A program made the position numbers and the translations under genes. Below, piece after piece: positions 1 to 10,455 of a DNA stretch of 64,000 bases. Each line of letters starts with the position of its first letter. The first letter of the stretch is position 1. This DNA is from Glycine soja (lineage: Eukaryota; Streptophyta; Magnoliopsida; Fabales; Fabaceae). The stretch spans positions 12,526,501-12,590,500 of the forward strand of contig NC_041005.1 of NCBI RefSeq assembly GCF_004193775.1, given 5' to 3'. The notes under the pieces were generated by a model. It worked only from the letters and a program-made list of their open reading frames with translations. It had not been told where the DNA came from and made no database searches.

Positions 1-62
1 AAATTACATCTAACAATGTATACAATAACAATAACTAAATAAAATTTTAATTCTAACTAACC

Positions 63-124
63 AAATAATATTTTCATACTAACTAACCTAACTAAATAAT
101 ATTTTCATACTAACTAACCTAACA
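63..124. repeat. 31-bp tandem duplication
   Basis: Two adjacent copies (63-93 and 94-124) differ only at the last base. The unit starts AAATAATATTTTCATACTAA. It lies in a longer stretch rich in CTAACTAAC words (50-270), so replication slippage is the likely origin. Confidence 0.85.
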
Positions 125-584
125 TTGGAATATTTATTAATAAGTACAAAATAATAACACAATAGCTACTCATACGAACTCATTTAAACTTAGAACTTTT
201 GTTAATAATAACTAACCTACTATTTACATACTAACTAACTTAGAATATTTGTTAATACTAATACTAACTAACTTAAACTTATAATATATATTAACATATT
301 TACTTTGAAAATACATACCGGGAATTTAAGGGCACTTGAAGGGCACTTGAAGGATGAAAGCACAGAACAGCACAACACAATAATCTCTCAAACTCAAGAA
401 GAAGGAAAGAGAAAGCAAAGTAAGCTGTGTAAGAATGAGTTCAACACATTTGTTTTTTATAGCTGAAAAATTAAACCGCAACGTTCAAATTTTTTTAACG
501 TTCACATGCTATATAGTATAGCCTTTTCAGAACTGAAAACTAAATTGCAAGGTGCAGACCTTGAAAGCCTTGAACGTAAACACT

Positions 585-650
585 AGGTGCAGCTTAGCCT
601 TTTCAGAAGTGAAACAAAGGTGCAGCTTAGCCTTTTCAGAAGTGAAATAT
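585..650. repeat. 33-bp tandem duplication
   Basis: The word AGGTGCAGCTTAGCCTTTTC followed by AGAAGTGAAA occurs at 585 and again at 618, a period of 33. A third, more distant relative (TATAGCCTTTTCAGAACTG) lies just upstream near 517-536. Confidence 0.85.
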
Positions 651-944
651 GTTAAAAAAATATAATTTAAATAAATTTGTGTGTTAAAATCTAATGTGTA
701 TTGTAAACTTCACTTACTAATACGATAATTTAATATATTATTATTAAGATTCCCTATCTTTTAACACACACGTTTAGGAATCTTGCCTAATAAATAATAA
801 TGGATGTCCATGTTTCTCCAACAGTTTTACAATAAAGTACAAACTATCACCTACGATTCTTACGAAGTTAAAAGTAATCAATCACGAAGATGCTGATTGC
901 TTGAATTCAATTTACAAAAGGTTATATTATTCCTTCAACAAATC

Positions 945-1270
945 CCACCATGGGTGCCTGTCCCGCAACAGCCACGGCATCAAGCCTGTCCCGCAACTGC
1001 CAGTTGCGGCATCCCATCCCTCTCTCCTCTCCCCCTATCCCGCAACCTCAGCTGGCGGTACCCACCTTCTTTGCCCCTATCCCGCCAACTCCAAAGGCGG
1101 GACTGCCCACGTATGCATGTCCCGCCAAGAGAAATGGCGGTACCCATTTCTCACTCTTACTCAGCCAGCTTGTCCCGCTGTTGCTACTAGCGGTACCCAT
1201 TATACCGCCATTGGCACTGGCAGCTCAGCCTTCCCACCACTGTCAATGGCGGCACCCACGTAAAAAACGA
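945..1270. repeat. GC-rich island of alternating CCCGC and GGCGGTACCCA words
   Basis: In an otherwise AT-rich region this 325-bp stretch repeats TGTCCCGC or ATCCCGC words alternating with GGCGGTACCCA (near 1066, 1136 and 1190; a GGCGGCACCCA variant near 1249), spaced about 50-70 bp. It resembles a degenerate short tandem repeat. The overlapping open frames here are a by-product of few AT-rich stop codons. Nothing identifies a protein. Confidence 0.6.
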
Positions 1271-1351
1271 ACCCCCTCTGCAATTTGTTACAAATGAGAC
1301 CCACTTTCGTAAATAGTTTCTAAAAGAAACCCTATAAAGTAAATTTGCCCG

Positions 1352-3420
1352 TTAATTACAGTCATGGACCAGATATACTAGTACTATTTAATTTATCAGT
1401 CTTAATTAACAAGTTAGATTTCCTTACACTACACTACTTTCTTTTTGTATGACAAAATAGTTTAAAATATGCATTCAAACATTCTGTTTTTACCAAATAA
1501 GTCAAATGCAAAAGTGAGATGAGGATTAATTTTGACATGTAAATATCGTTTGTGAGAATTTAAGTAACATAGGAGTATACACCCAAAAAATTAAGTAACT
1601 TAGGATCAAGTATTGATATGAATCATTAATGGTTGAAAACAAGCACTAGTGGCTATTTAATAAAGGAATCTTACTGCTTAGAGAGCACTGAAATTTTGAA
1701 AGATAAACTATTTAACTAGCTCCAAAATCTCATAAATTCTAATAGTAGCATTTTGAGTTTGCCTAATTATAATAGGCAAAATAAGTGGACACCGTTTTGT
1801 ACTGTGAACATGGAAAAAAAGAGTCATAACAAGTTTACTTAGGCTTATAGGGATATTTATATTCTGCGTCACACCAATTCACCCAAGAATGTTGGGAGAA
1901 CAAAATTAAGAGCACACCCAAAGGAAAATAGACTGTTCAATTACCACCTAATTTTCTTGTTTTTGTTTTTTAAGTTTGGGTGCGTGGGATCTCTTTGTTG
2001 TTTGCCTAAAACTGAAAGGTGTTATACCCAATATTTAATTTTCACATGTCCTAATGTAGTCGTTAATGAAAAAATGATATAGAATATAGTGCTTGTTTAC
2101 AATGATGAATATAATTTTTTTATTTTTTTATTAATTAAAAAATTTATTTGATCGTGCGATAAATAAGCTTTTTTAGTAATTTTTTAATATTTTTTAAAAT
2201 ATTACTTGAAATAACATTTTCAAAAATATTAGTTTTTATTTTTTAATATTTTTTTATCCTCATTATATTTATTCAATATTTTAAAAAATAAATCATCATA
2301 AATTTATTATTTTTCTATCATTTTATATTTTTAAACTACTTTAATAATTATTTTTATCAAATATTTATAATTTAATAAATGAGTTTTTCTTTATATAATT
2401 AGTAGTTCATAAATAACGAATGAGTTGATTGCATTAACTCATGGGTAGATATGGCTAAGATATTTTAGTAATTAGTCTCCTAGAGCACGTCACCTTCACC
2501 CATAATTATCTTCATTGGTCTTTTTAAATTTGAAATGCTTAAATGGCGGACATGTATTATATTTAATTTGCAAAATGTTAAGATAGACAAAATTTTGGTG
2601 AGATATGAAGGAATTAATAAAACAAGATTGTTTGTTTGTTAATATACGAAAGAAATTAAGTGATTAACAGAGTTGCTAATACAATACAAGTTGCACCATA
2701 GTTTGGCACAACTATAGCTTATGTTTAATTTTGCGGCGGGGTCAAGGAAATTCAGTAAATTTTCATGAAGCTATTTTGTATCTCTTTCTACTGTTTTAAT
2801 AATATCAAGAATTGATTATACTTCTCAAAATTAAGGTAATACCATAAAAAATATTTATTTATTATTTTCCTTTCATCATAAAATAGTAATTGATTATTTC
2901 TTATTATAAATCTAATCCAAACCCACTGCTTATCATATGTACTACATGATAGGATGGTAATGATCAACCCTAATAATAAAACCCTATCTTATGATATGTA
3001 GAAAAAGATAATAAAGTAAATTTAATAAATATTTTGGAATAAAAATGAAATAAAATATAAGAAGCTGAAAGTTAAAATATTATATTTTACTAAAATAAAC
3101 TTATTTACCAAAGGTTATTAATGGGATCAAACATACTTTTTTAACTAATAAAAAAACTAAAAAATAACTTAAAATACTTGTTAAACATATTAAAGAAAGA
3201 AACTCATAAAAAATACTCATAGTAGTTGCATAAACTTTACCCTTTAATCTCTATACTTAAAAATCATATCATTTAGTTTTATTATAAACTAGTCTTGTTT
3301 GGTTAGCGTTTTTTAGTTGTTCATGGACACCAACGTGATAAAGCTGTTTAACAGGGAAATAGAAATTAACACTAAAGCATTAATCTAGCTGTTCATGGAT
3401 AATTAACAGGAAAATAAAAA
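1352..3420. other. AT-rich block at the start of U1, no gene seen
   Basis: Very AT-rich, with long A/T runs at 2110-2400. It is present in all four units (also 21915-23965, 40168-42230 and 60336-62395) with scattered substitutions and small indels. I find no convincing coding frame, RNA gene or transposon terminus. It seems to travel only as part of the macro-unit. Confidence 0.6.
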
Positions 3421-3426
3421 TATTGT

Positions 3427-3483
3427 TCGTTGCACCAGCAACATAGCAAAAAAAAAAAAATGTTTGTTGCACTAGCAACATAT
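3427..3483. repeat. Paired GTTGCACCAGCAAC mini-hairpins (U1)
   Basis: GTTGC and GCAAC arms around a four-base loop occur twice, separated by a poly-A run; in U1 the second has CACTAGCAAC. The same pair sits at about 23976-24029 (U2), 42243-42297 (U3) and 62410-62466 (U4). Hairpins near the 3' side of the B3/Helitron block could relate to a Helitron terminus. I could not find a CTRR end at the right distance, so that remains open. Confidence 0.5.
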
Positions 3484-3528
3484 TAACAGATAAATGATAA
3501 AGATAGCCTACTCACTGTCATCATCTTC

Positions 3529-4875
3529 CTAATCTTCCTGCCTCCTGATTATGATATCCCAAAATTTTTCATAATACCTATAATAAATAGAGATTTCATC
3601 TCCATAATCAAAATCCATTTCTTGAAGAAAATCATACCATGGTTGGACAACACCTTTTCCACCAATGCAAGGATTCAGCGTTTCAACTTTCCATTGCAGT
3701 GGGGGGCCATGCCGCCTTAAGACTGTCATGTGGTTGCTGCAAGCTCTAAGAGGAACTTCTGTACAATGCGGGAGTTTCTGTAATTTTGAAAAAATTAATT
3801 TTTAAAATGGTAAAAATGTGTTTAAAGAGATTAAGATATGGTGAAAGTCAGCTTAACAGGGGTTCAGGATGATCCAGCATTTCCTGAGTAAGTTGAAGAG
3901 TCCATATGTGCTTCCTGGATGAATGCCTCTGCCTGCCGCAAGTTTGCCGCTCCAGTGGTGGTATGAAATGTATGTCAAAAACAGAGTGATGGTCACATGC
4001 AAAGAAGTTGATGCTGGTTGACTCATAAAATTTCAAATCTTTCCGGAAGCTTTGGAGTCCATCTGCTAAATACACTTTATCTTTACGTTGTCTGACTCGT
4101 ACTTCATAAAACCATCTCAGGATAGTTTGGTGCCCATTGAGTATGATAGAAGGCTGGAAGTTGTATGGTATTTTGAAAAAAAAGTGAGAAGTATAAATGC
4201 ATGTATATGTAACAATAATAGTAATGGAAGAATTGAGAAAAAAGATGACCTTGTCATTATTGAAGGCAACGATAAATTGCATGATCAGTGGTGGTCGCAT
4301 GATGGCATTTTTCCTCTGTAATCACAGGGATATAAAACCAAATGTCAAAAGAAACTTGTCAAGCAAAGGAAAATTATGAAATGACAGGGATGCACAATAT
4401 AAAGGTTTGTAAACAAAACACCAGAAAAGAAAAACAGTGGAAATGACTAATGTGCATACAAACGAAAACCAAATGAAAGGCAAAGACATTAAACGAAAAA
4501 ACAGAACAACGACAACAATAGAACAAAATGAAAGTGGAAAACAAAAACAAAAATGATAGCCATGCACATAAAAGTTAGAAAAGAAACGACCAAGCCATGC
4601 ACATAAAAATTAGAAAAGAAACGACCAAGGAGGGCCGGACACCTTCAAGTCCAGTTTTGTTTTTAAACTTGAAAAAAAAAGTAAGGAAAATGACACGACA
4701 AAAAACAACGGCATTGCAGAAAACCACTAAACCACGTGCATCAGACACATAGCAGAAAAATCGCAAACCAAAAACCCATGAAAATGAAAATAAACACAAC
4801 AAAAAGGTAGGTGCCATGAAGAGAAGAGTAGAAGTTATTTACCTCAGTTGATGCGGTTGAGGATGCGGTGCTCAT
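3529..4875 (-). pseudogene. Decayed two-B3-domain protein gene, U1 copy
   Basis: Four exons can be read on the minus strand: 4843-4875 (start codon, MSTASSTASTE), 4250-4315, about 3850-4165 (first B3 domain) and 3529-3777 (second B3 domain, with PWYDFLQEMDFD followed by a GDEIS-type strand and a WDIIIRR end). B3 domains bind DNA in plant transcription factors of the ABI3/VP1, ARF and REM families; this two-domain layout is most like REM. Lesions in U1: the acceptor before exon 3 reads CAA instead of CAG, and a 23-bp deletion near 4110 shifts the frame. The Gln codon at 3893-3895 that is a stop in U3 and U4 is intact. The exon 3 to exon 4 junction does not keep phase with the only GT I see, so that intron is uncertain. 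It probably reached this place as captured sequence of the neighbouring Helitron (inference). Confidence 0.65.
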
Positions 4876-5642
4876 TTTTTGTATGGCGTGAAAGCAGAGT
4901 TTGGACAGAGGAATGAAAAAGGATTTGCAGAAGAAAGTAGATGATAGGCCTAATTGAAGAAGTACGAACTAGATGAAGAGTTTTTGTTCGAATTTGAAGC
5001 CTAAGACCGTTGGTATTGTAGGGCAGTAACTGTCTAAATTTATCTTGGGCCAAGATATGAGCATTGGGCTAACTTCTAGAATTGATTGTTAACATTTCAT
5101 TTTTTATGTATTGTAGAGGGGGTATGAACGACTTATTTAAAGGTGATTATGTCATCTTGCATAACTGCATTTTTTTAATGTGGTTTTTTTGTGTAAAATA
5201 AGAATGATGTTGGTTTGAAGGAATGCAATATATGCAGCATGATGTGCTACATTTGGACGATTGGCATGAACGATTTTTTAAAAATATTGTTTCAAGCATA
5301 ATTATCATATAAGCAGAAACATATGAAAGCTAGATATTTCATCATTGAACTTCAGCAATTAAAATTTCTATATTTCGCAGAGAAATAAAGAAAATTTGTT
5401 CATGTAAATGTCAAAGCAAATGTTAAGCTGTGATAAACTGCTAAATAATATAATGTTAAGTAAATGAAGTTATAAATGGAAGATATTAATGTGGTGATTA
5501 AGATTGCATACCTGACAATGTTAAATTTAACATTGTAATATATGATATCATCTTTGGCTGTATGTTAGAATGTATATAAGTAAGATAACAGTTTGGAATT
5601 ATTGCCAATAGATAGTACAATTTATTGTTTGAAAATTTAGAG
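4876..5642. other. Spacer between B3 pseudogene and helicase remnant (U1)
   Basis: This stretch holds the B3 gene's presumed 5' leader and upstream DNA and the region after the helicase stop. No coding frame or repeat stands out. Its equivalents are 25399-26159 (U2) and 43715-44554 (U3). In U3 and U4 an extra segment of about 70 bp (43784-43861; U4 from 63950) replaces a short AGGCCTAATTG stretch of U1; U2 lacks both. Confidence 0.5.
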
Positions 5643-6789
5643 TTACCTTGTAAGATTTTTGAAAACCTCTTTGAAGACTACATTAGTAGTAGAAGTCATA
5701 TTTTTTTTGTCTTTATCATGAATAAGAACTTTTAATCCTTGCCTTGAATTGACCCTCGATAATGCAACATATAATTGCCCATGGCTAAAAACTGGTTTTG
5801 GCAAATAAAGCCCAACCATAGAAAGTGATTGGCCCTGAGACTTGTTAATCGTCATTGCATAAGATAGCATGATTGGAAATTGTCTTCTTAAAAGCTTGAA
5901 AGGCCATGGTGATTGTGAAGGTGACATTGACATTCTTGGGATGTAAACATTATCACCAACATTTTTGCCAGAAATGATTTCAGCTGCAATGACATGTTTG
6001 GCTAGTCTAGTAACTATTAATCTAGTACCATTACAGAGTCCTTGCGTTTGGTCTAAGTTTCTTAGCAACATTATAGGACTACCGATTTTTAGCTTGATAC
6101 GATGATTTGACAGACCAAATGTGTTTAGTGAATTGAGAAATTCAGTTGTGATTGATTGAAAATGCCAACTGTCAATGGTTTCTGACTTCTCTATATAATC
6201 AGAGCTTAAGTATTCCTTTTGTTCACCTATTAAATTTATTTGAGGTACCATACAAAGTTAAATAGAGAATAAATGCTGAGTAGACCTTAGTTTTTGTAAA
6301 TTTCAGATGTGCATAAATACCTGGAATCATGGAGAGTATATAATCATTGACCTCTTCAACTGTTTCATTGGTGGAAGCTAATATTGCTCTAGATTTGAAG
6401 AAATCAGGATTACTGTGATGTTGATATAAATTTGGAAATGTTGATTTGACTATAGCATCAATGGGGTCATTATATTCAGTAATTAGTAGGTACTCAGGAA
6501 TTTCAACAGTAGCATATCCATCATTTTGATTCCCAATAACTCCATCTCCAATATCTAGAATCCACTTTGCAAATTTATTAGTTTCTTGATCATCAATTAA
6601 TTGAGCATTGCCTTGTAAACACATGTTTTTGGTGAGTGTTAAGACTTAACAGGAAGGCCACAGATATGATAAATTGATTGTTGCATTTATAATGTCTGAA
6701 CGACTTCCTCTTGGAATGACTGGTAGAATTTGTCGGAAATCTCCACCAAATACAATAACTTTGCCTCCAAAAATTTTATTGGGATTTTT
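5643..6789 (-). pseudogene. PIF1-like Helitron helicase, C-terminal half (U1)
   Basis: Exon 6321-6789 carries the GGDFRQILPVIPRGSRSD stretch and the EVNDYILSMIP end. A 94-nt GT..AG intron (6227-6320) follows, then exon 5643-6226, which starts with [14 protein letters not shown] and contains [29 protein letters not shown] and LYVALSRV. These are the C-terminal SF1 helicase motifs of the Helitron/PIF1 family. The splice joins Pro to Gly exactly where relatives read IPGE. A TAA at 6646-6648 replaces a Lys codon, so the frame is dead; the same stop is in all three units. The Walker A and B exon is missing here. Confidence 0.8.
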
Positions 6790-7082
6790 TTTCTTTAAGA
6801 ATGTCTCTTAAAGTTTGATCAAGTGTTTCTAATGATGTAGATGGTTTGGATTAATGTTTCTCTTCCATTTGTTTTCTTTAAGAATGTCTCTTAAAGTTTG
6901 ATCAAAATCACAAACAACTAGAGCAGCATCTAATGATGTTTGTAAACTACAATACTTGTCAACTTGAAGTTTGATCAAAATCACAAGCATTTGAGATGTT
7001 GTCTCAATCTTTCTCTTCCATTTTTTTTCTTTAAGAATGTCTCTTAAAGTTTGATCAAAATCACAAACAATTAGAGCAGCAT
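6790..7082. other. Scrambled deletion junction with templated filler (U1)
   Basis: The word TTCTTTAAGAATGTCTCTTA starts near 6791, 6875 and 7029. It is joined by turns to pieces found elsewhere in the intact U3 Helitron: GATCAAAATCACAAACAA (U3 48109) and AGCATCTAATGATGTTTG (U3 47724). Short shared words (GATCAA, CAGCA) sit at the joins. This looks like repair with template switching across a deletion of about 2 kb. Confidence 0.75.
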
Positions 7083-7894
7083 CTAATGATGTTTGTAAAC
7101 TGCAATACTTGTCAACTCTAAGTTTTTTTTATTGTTCCTAATGTAGCTAAGTCTTTCAGACTCAACCATCGTGTATGCTTCAACAATGAATTGTTGGAAT
7201 AGTTTTCTAGAATGCAACAAAGTTTGTGCTTCCTTTGATCTGGACTGTAGTCTATAAGCAAACCATTCTCTCATCGTTAGACGATTTCTCTTCCTTTTTC
7301 TGCTGCTAGGTGTACAACGGTGAAGTATCTGCCAATTTGTCCTTGGCCATTCTCTCACGTGTAGCTATCAATCTCAATTTTACATTATCGACTTGAGTAT
7401 CTGCCAATCTGTCCCTGGCCATTCTAAAATTTTTTGCATGAACATTGTACTCATCCAACATTTGACTTAAAGTTGAAACAATCTCTGGTTGAATTCCAAC
7501 ATGTTGACTGCAAAAAGCAATATAAAAACAGATCCATTGGTGTGACGAAAAATTCTTTCACAATTAGAATACTTCATATTTGATAATAAAAGAAACAAAA
7601 GAAGTACTACCTCATTGTATTAACTCTATTTTCAATTTAATTCTGCGTATCAAAGATATACAATTGTGAAAATTTTGGTTGCTTTCCAGGCATTGGTAAT
7701 AAGCTGCCTATTCGATGGCATGGTTGACCCTGAATTCTAATTGTAGGAGGTCCTCTACTTTCATTAATTGATTTGTCTAGCTTAATACCAGCAGACGTAA
7801 AGGCAAACATCATGTTGTATATCCGTATGTTACACTTATAATTTTTACTATCACTCGCTTTACCATCAAACAGAAGTCGTTCAAGATATCTCAA
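7083..7894 (-). pseudogene. Helitron Rep N-terminal region (U1)
   Basis: Two stretches of the Helitron N-terminal region survive. At 7637-7894 the frame reads RIYNMMFAFTSAGIKLDKS then RIGSLLPMPGKQPKFSQLYI, typical of Helitron_like_N proteins. At 7083-7358 it reads LHRCTPSSRKRKRNR and WFAYRLQSRSKEAQTL. Here the Trp codon that is a stop in U3 is intact. About 215 bp between them is replaced near 7331-7355 by filler resembling the GCCAATCTATCCCTGGCC stretch of U3 48228. An A-run frameshift near 7130, shared with U3, ends the frame before the catalytic core. Confidence 0.72.
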
Positions 7895-8700
7895 ATGCTT
7901 AGTGGTATTGACCTTGATTTAGGAAGGTGTTTTTTTGTGGTCAACAACATCTCAAATGTGTGTGAATAAACAAACTAAGCATAAACAATGGTCAACAGCA
8001 TCTCAAATGCTTAGTGGTATTGACCTTGATTCAGGAAGGTGTTGTTTTGTGGTCAACAACATCTCAAATGTGTGTGAATAAACAAACTAAGCATAAACAA
8101 TGGTCAACAGCATCTCAAATGCTTAGTGGTATTGACCTTGATTCAGGAAGGTGTTGTTTTGTGGTCAACAACATCTCAAATGTGTGTGGATAAACAAACT
8201 AAGCATAAACAATGGTCAACAACATGTCAAATGCTTAGTGGTATTGACCTTGATTCAGGAAGGTGTTGTTTTGTGGTCAACAACATCTCAAATGTGTGTG
8301 GATAAATAAACTAAGCATAAACAATGGTCAACAACATCTCAAATGCTTAGTGGTATTGACCTTGATTCAGGAAGGTGTTGTTTTATGGTCAACAGCATCT
8401 CAAATGTGTGTGGATAAATAAACTAAGCATAAACAATGGTCAACAACATCTCAAATGCTTAGTGGTATTGACCTGGATTCAGCAAGGTGTTGTTTTGTGG
8501 TCAACAACATCTCAAGTTTGTGTGGATAAACAAACTAAGCATAAACAATGGTCAACAACATCTCAAATGCTTAGTGGTATTGACCTTGATTCAACAAGGT
8601 GTTGTTTTGTGGTCAACAACATCTCAAATGTGTGTGGATAAACAAACTAAGCATAAACAATGGTCAATAGCATCTCAAATGCTTAGTGGGAAACTTGCTG
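7889..8700. repeat. 112-bp minisatellite, U1 copy
   Basis: About seven units start at 7889, 8001, 8113, 8225, 8337, 8449 and 8561, with a partial unit at 8673. The unit holds TCTCAAATGCTTAGTGG, TTGACCTTGATTCAGGAAGG, TGTGGTCAACAACATCTC and AAACTAAGCATAAACAATGG. The array begins inside the Helitron N-terminal coding stretch with no gap. Degenerate remnants (GATGTGTGTGGATAAACG) continue to about 8850. The long plus-strand frames here are artefacts of the repeat. Confidence 0.95.
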
Positions 8701-8720
8701 AGCTTTATGAATCTGAGAAA

Positions 8721-9990
8721 CAATGATTCATGAAGGAATGATGTGTGTGGATAAACGAAATAGAATCAAACCAGGATTGATGTGTTTGATGTGTGTGGAT
8801 AAACGAAAATTAGGAATTAATGCTAAGATAGTGTTTGATGTGTGTGGATAAATGAAATAGAATCAAAATATACCATTTCTCAACACAATATTGTATTTTG
8901 TTCTATTTTTATGATTGACCAAAGCTAGAATAGAACCCATTAGAGGATTGAGTGAAGGAATAAAATAGCTAACTTGAACAAGTGCAGAAGAAGACTTAAA
9001 TTCTTACTAAAATGTACAAATATGGATGACTCTAATAGAAGTAACCCATTACTTTAAACTAATTCAATTGCCATAACATGTTCACTTCATTATGATATCA
9101 ATGTCAATTCCCTCCCTTGTTGGCTATCACAACTAGGACCATTCCTTGTTATACTGCTTGTGACAATTCCATCTAGGAACAATATATATTAATATATAGA
9201 ACAATATTGATGTTCAGTCTGAAATAGAAATAAGAACAGCTAGTAAAAGTTGCAATCATTATAGGATTTGGATTAATTGTTCTCCTAACCCTCATAAAAC
9301 TTTCTCTCTAAATGTTTTCTATATACACTAATTGATTGTCCTTATAGCATTCTATCTAGAAATAATCCACATTGACCAATATGTTTTTGTTGACAAGTTC
9401 TATAAAAAGCTAATAATGCTAGTCTAAATATGTTGTGAATGTTGAAATTGAAGTTAGTAGTGTGACCACCGAATAATGAATGTTTTCTCCTTTTAAGACA
9501 TGAATAAAATTCATTGTCTTTGTTCAAAGCAAAGGAGGTTGGGCTGCTTTTTGAAGAATGAAATGATTGCAGGCCTTTGAGCTTTAGAGGGAGCAAAAGA
9601 AATTCATAGACATTAGGCAGGTGAGTTAGGTGAAGCAATGATTTCCCATTTTCCTTTTTCTCTCAAGGATCAACATTTAATAAAGTTTTAGGGATTTGTC
9701 CTAATCATATTACTTTTGAACTTAATTTGCTGAGGTTGTCTAGGCGTTTGAATCAGTTTTCCGATACCACATTCAGTTCTAAGTGGCAATTACATCAAAG
9801 ACAATTACATATTCGCATTAAATCAAATTGAAACAGTAGATATTCTCCAAAATGACAATATTTATCAAATATTTAGCATACATTCAGAGTTGATCCTAAT
9901 AACCAAAATTCCTAATTTAAAAAAAAACTCACAATGTATCAAATAATTGGCAATTTTTCAAATAAAATGAAGTTGCGAGTAGTTTACGGA
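8721..9990 (-). other. Spacer with a conserved 98-codon open frame (U1)
   Basis: Present in all three full units (U2 from about 29325; U3 49546-50815). The minus strand holds a stop-free stretch (9342-9638) with a TTG, not ATG, as its first possible start. It includes SFHSSKSSPTSFALNKD and LKRRKHSLFGGHTTN and is conserved as 29545-29841 and 50167-50463 with a few substitutions. It could be a captured exon fragment. I recognise no family, and conservation alone is expected given how recent the duplication is. Confidence 0.35.
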
Positions 9991-10036
9991 TCAAGTGATC
10001 CGTAAACTACTTAATATGCTTTACGGATCACTTGAT
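9973..10036. repeat. Two adjacent palindromes (U1)
   Basis: First palindrome: 16-bp arms AGTAGTTTACGGATCA and its complement around AG. Second: 11-bp arms TTTACGGATCA and complement around CT, 10 bp further on. They are inverted copies of one another, so several foldings are possible. The sequence is identical in U2 and U3, unlike the flanking DNA. Confidence 0.9.
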
Positions 10037-10345
10037 CCGTAAACAACCCAACAACTTCTCGACAGCGTTTTCTGCCATCGCCGGCAAAAACCAAAACCCG
10101 GACGACAAACTTACCTCGAAGAAGAAGCAGAAACGCGAAGAAAAAGCACAAACGTGAAGACCCACACCACAAACGCGAAGACCCACACCTTCCTCCTAAA
10201 GACGGCAACAATGGCGGTGATGGCGACGAAGAAGAAGAAGAATGAAGAAGCTGCGCGGGAGGTAGAAGAAAACTGAAGAAGCAGAACCGTTGGAGGAAGA
10301 AGAAGAGCATGCGCGGGAGAGAGAGAGGCGAGAGAGTTATTTTTT
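10037..10345. other. GC-richer purine block (U1)
   Basis: GAAGAAGAAG-rich with several CGCGAAG words. A plus-strand frame of 21 codons starts at the ATGGCGGTGATGGCG near 10211. The opposite strand reads as Leu/Phe/Ser-rich low complexity. U2 (30247-30560) and U3 (50880-51190) have small in-block deletions and changes. It looks like the decayed 5' end of a gene or of a dispersed repeat; I cannot name it. Confidence 0.4.
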
Positions 10346-10394
10346 TAAAAAAAAAACAGTAAGGGCTTAAAGGACTTTTCACCATAATTGCTGG

Positions 10395-10428
10395 GTGCAC
10401 CAACAATACTGCTGGGTGCACCTAGCAG
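10395..10428. repeat. Repeated GCTGGGTGCACC words (U1)
   Basis: GCTGGGTGCACC occurs twice about 20 bp apart, followed by TAGCAGCACTC. It is also at 30600-30640 (U2, first copy mutated) and 51233-51270 (U3, first copy mutated). Confidence 0.7.
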
Positions 10429-10455
10429 CACTCATAACAGTTTTGATTGGGCCCA

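Larger units (their letters stand above)
1..1351. other. Left flank outside the tandem array
   Basis: This stretch occurs once; nothing downstream repeats it. It is AT-rich up to about 930 and then turns GC-rich. It holds two short tandem duplications and a GC-rich repeat island, listed separately. I see no credible gene. The longest open frames (three overlapping plus-strand frames between 897 and 1297) lie over the GC-rich repeat and read as low-complexity Pro/Ser/Ala in every frame. The junction with the array is at TTAATTACAGTCATGG, and the base pair CG just before it also precedes the U2 and U4 starts. Confidence 0.7.
5643..8720 (-). mobile_element. Helitron remnant, U1 copy (Rep core and Walker motifs deleted)
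   Basis: Read 5' to 3' on the minus strand: minisatellite, N-terminal Rep region (7083-7894, itself with a filler-type deletion), a scrambled junction (6790-7082), then the C-terminal half of a PIF1-like helicase (5643-6789). Compared with U3, everything from just after Walker B back to the HUH core is missing. Element termini (5' TC, 3' CTRR with hairpin) were not identified, so the limits are those of recognisable sequence. Confidence 0.7.

Noticed and set aside
897..1297. Three overlapping plus-strand open frames of 97-120 codons
   Set aside because: They lie over a GC-rich short repeat, are open in all three frames and have no motif; the repeat explains them.
4322..4817. Minus-strand Phe/Leu/Cys-rich frames of 75-81 codons between B3 exons 1 and 2
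   Set aside because: They lie in the predicted first intron and have T-rich composition typical of plant introns.
7889..8700. CRISPR-like array
   Set aside because: The whole 112-bp unit repeats, with no unique spacers, in a plant sequence; it is a minisatellite.
8375..8726. Plus-strand frames of 79-88 codons over the minisatellite
   Set aside because: The 112-bp unit happens to lack stops in these frames; the encoded protein is itself just the repeat.
9342..9638. Possible prenyltransferase fragment (LLAFYR then H.IG)
   Set aside because: The likeness to the AFYRFSRPHTVIG region rests on a few residues; not enough to name a family.
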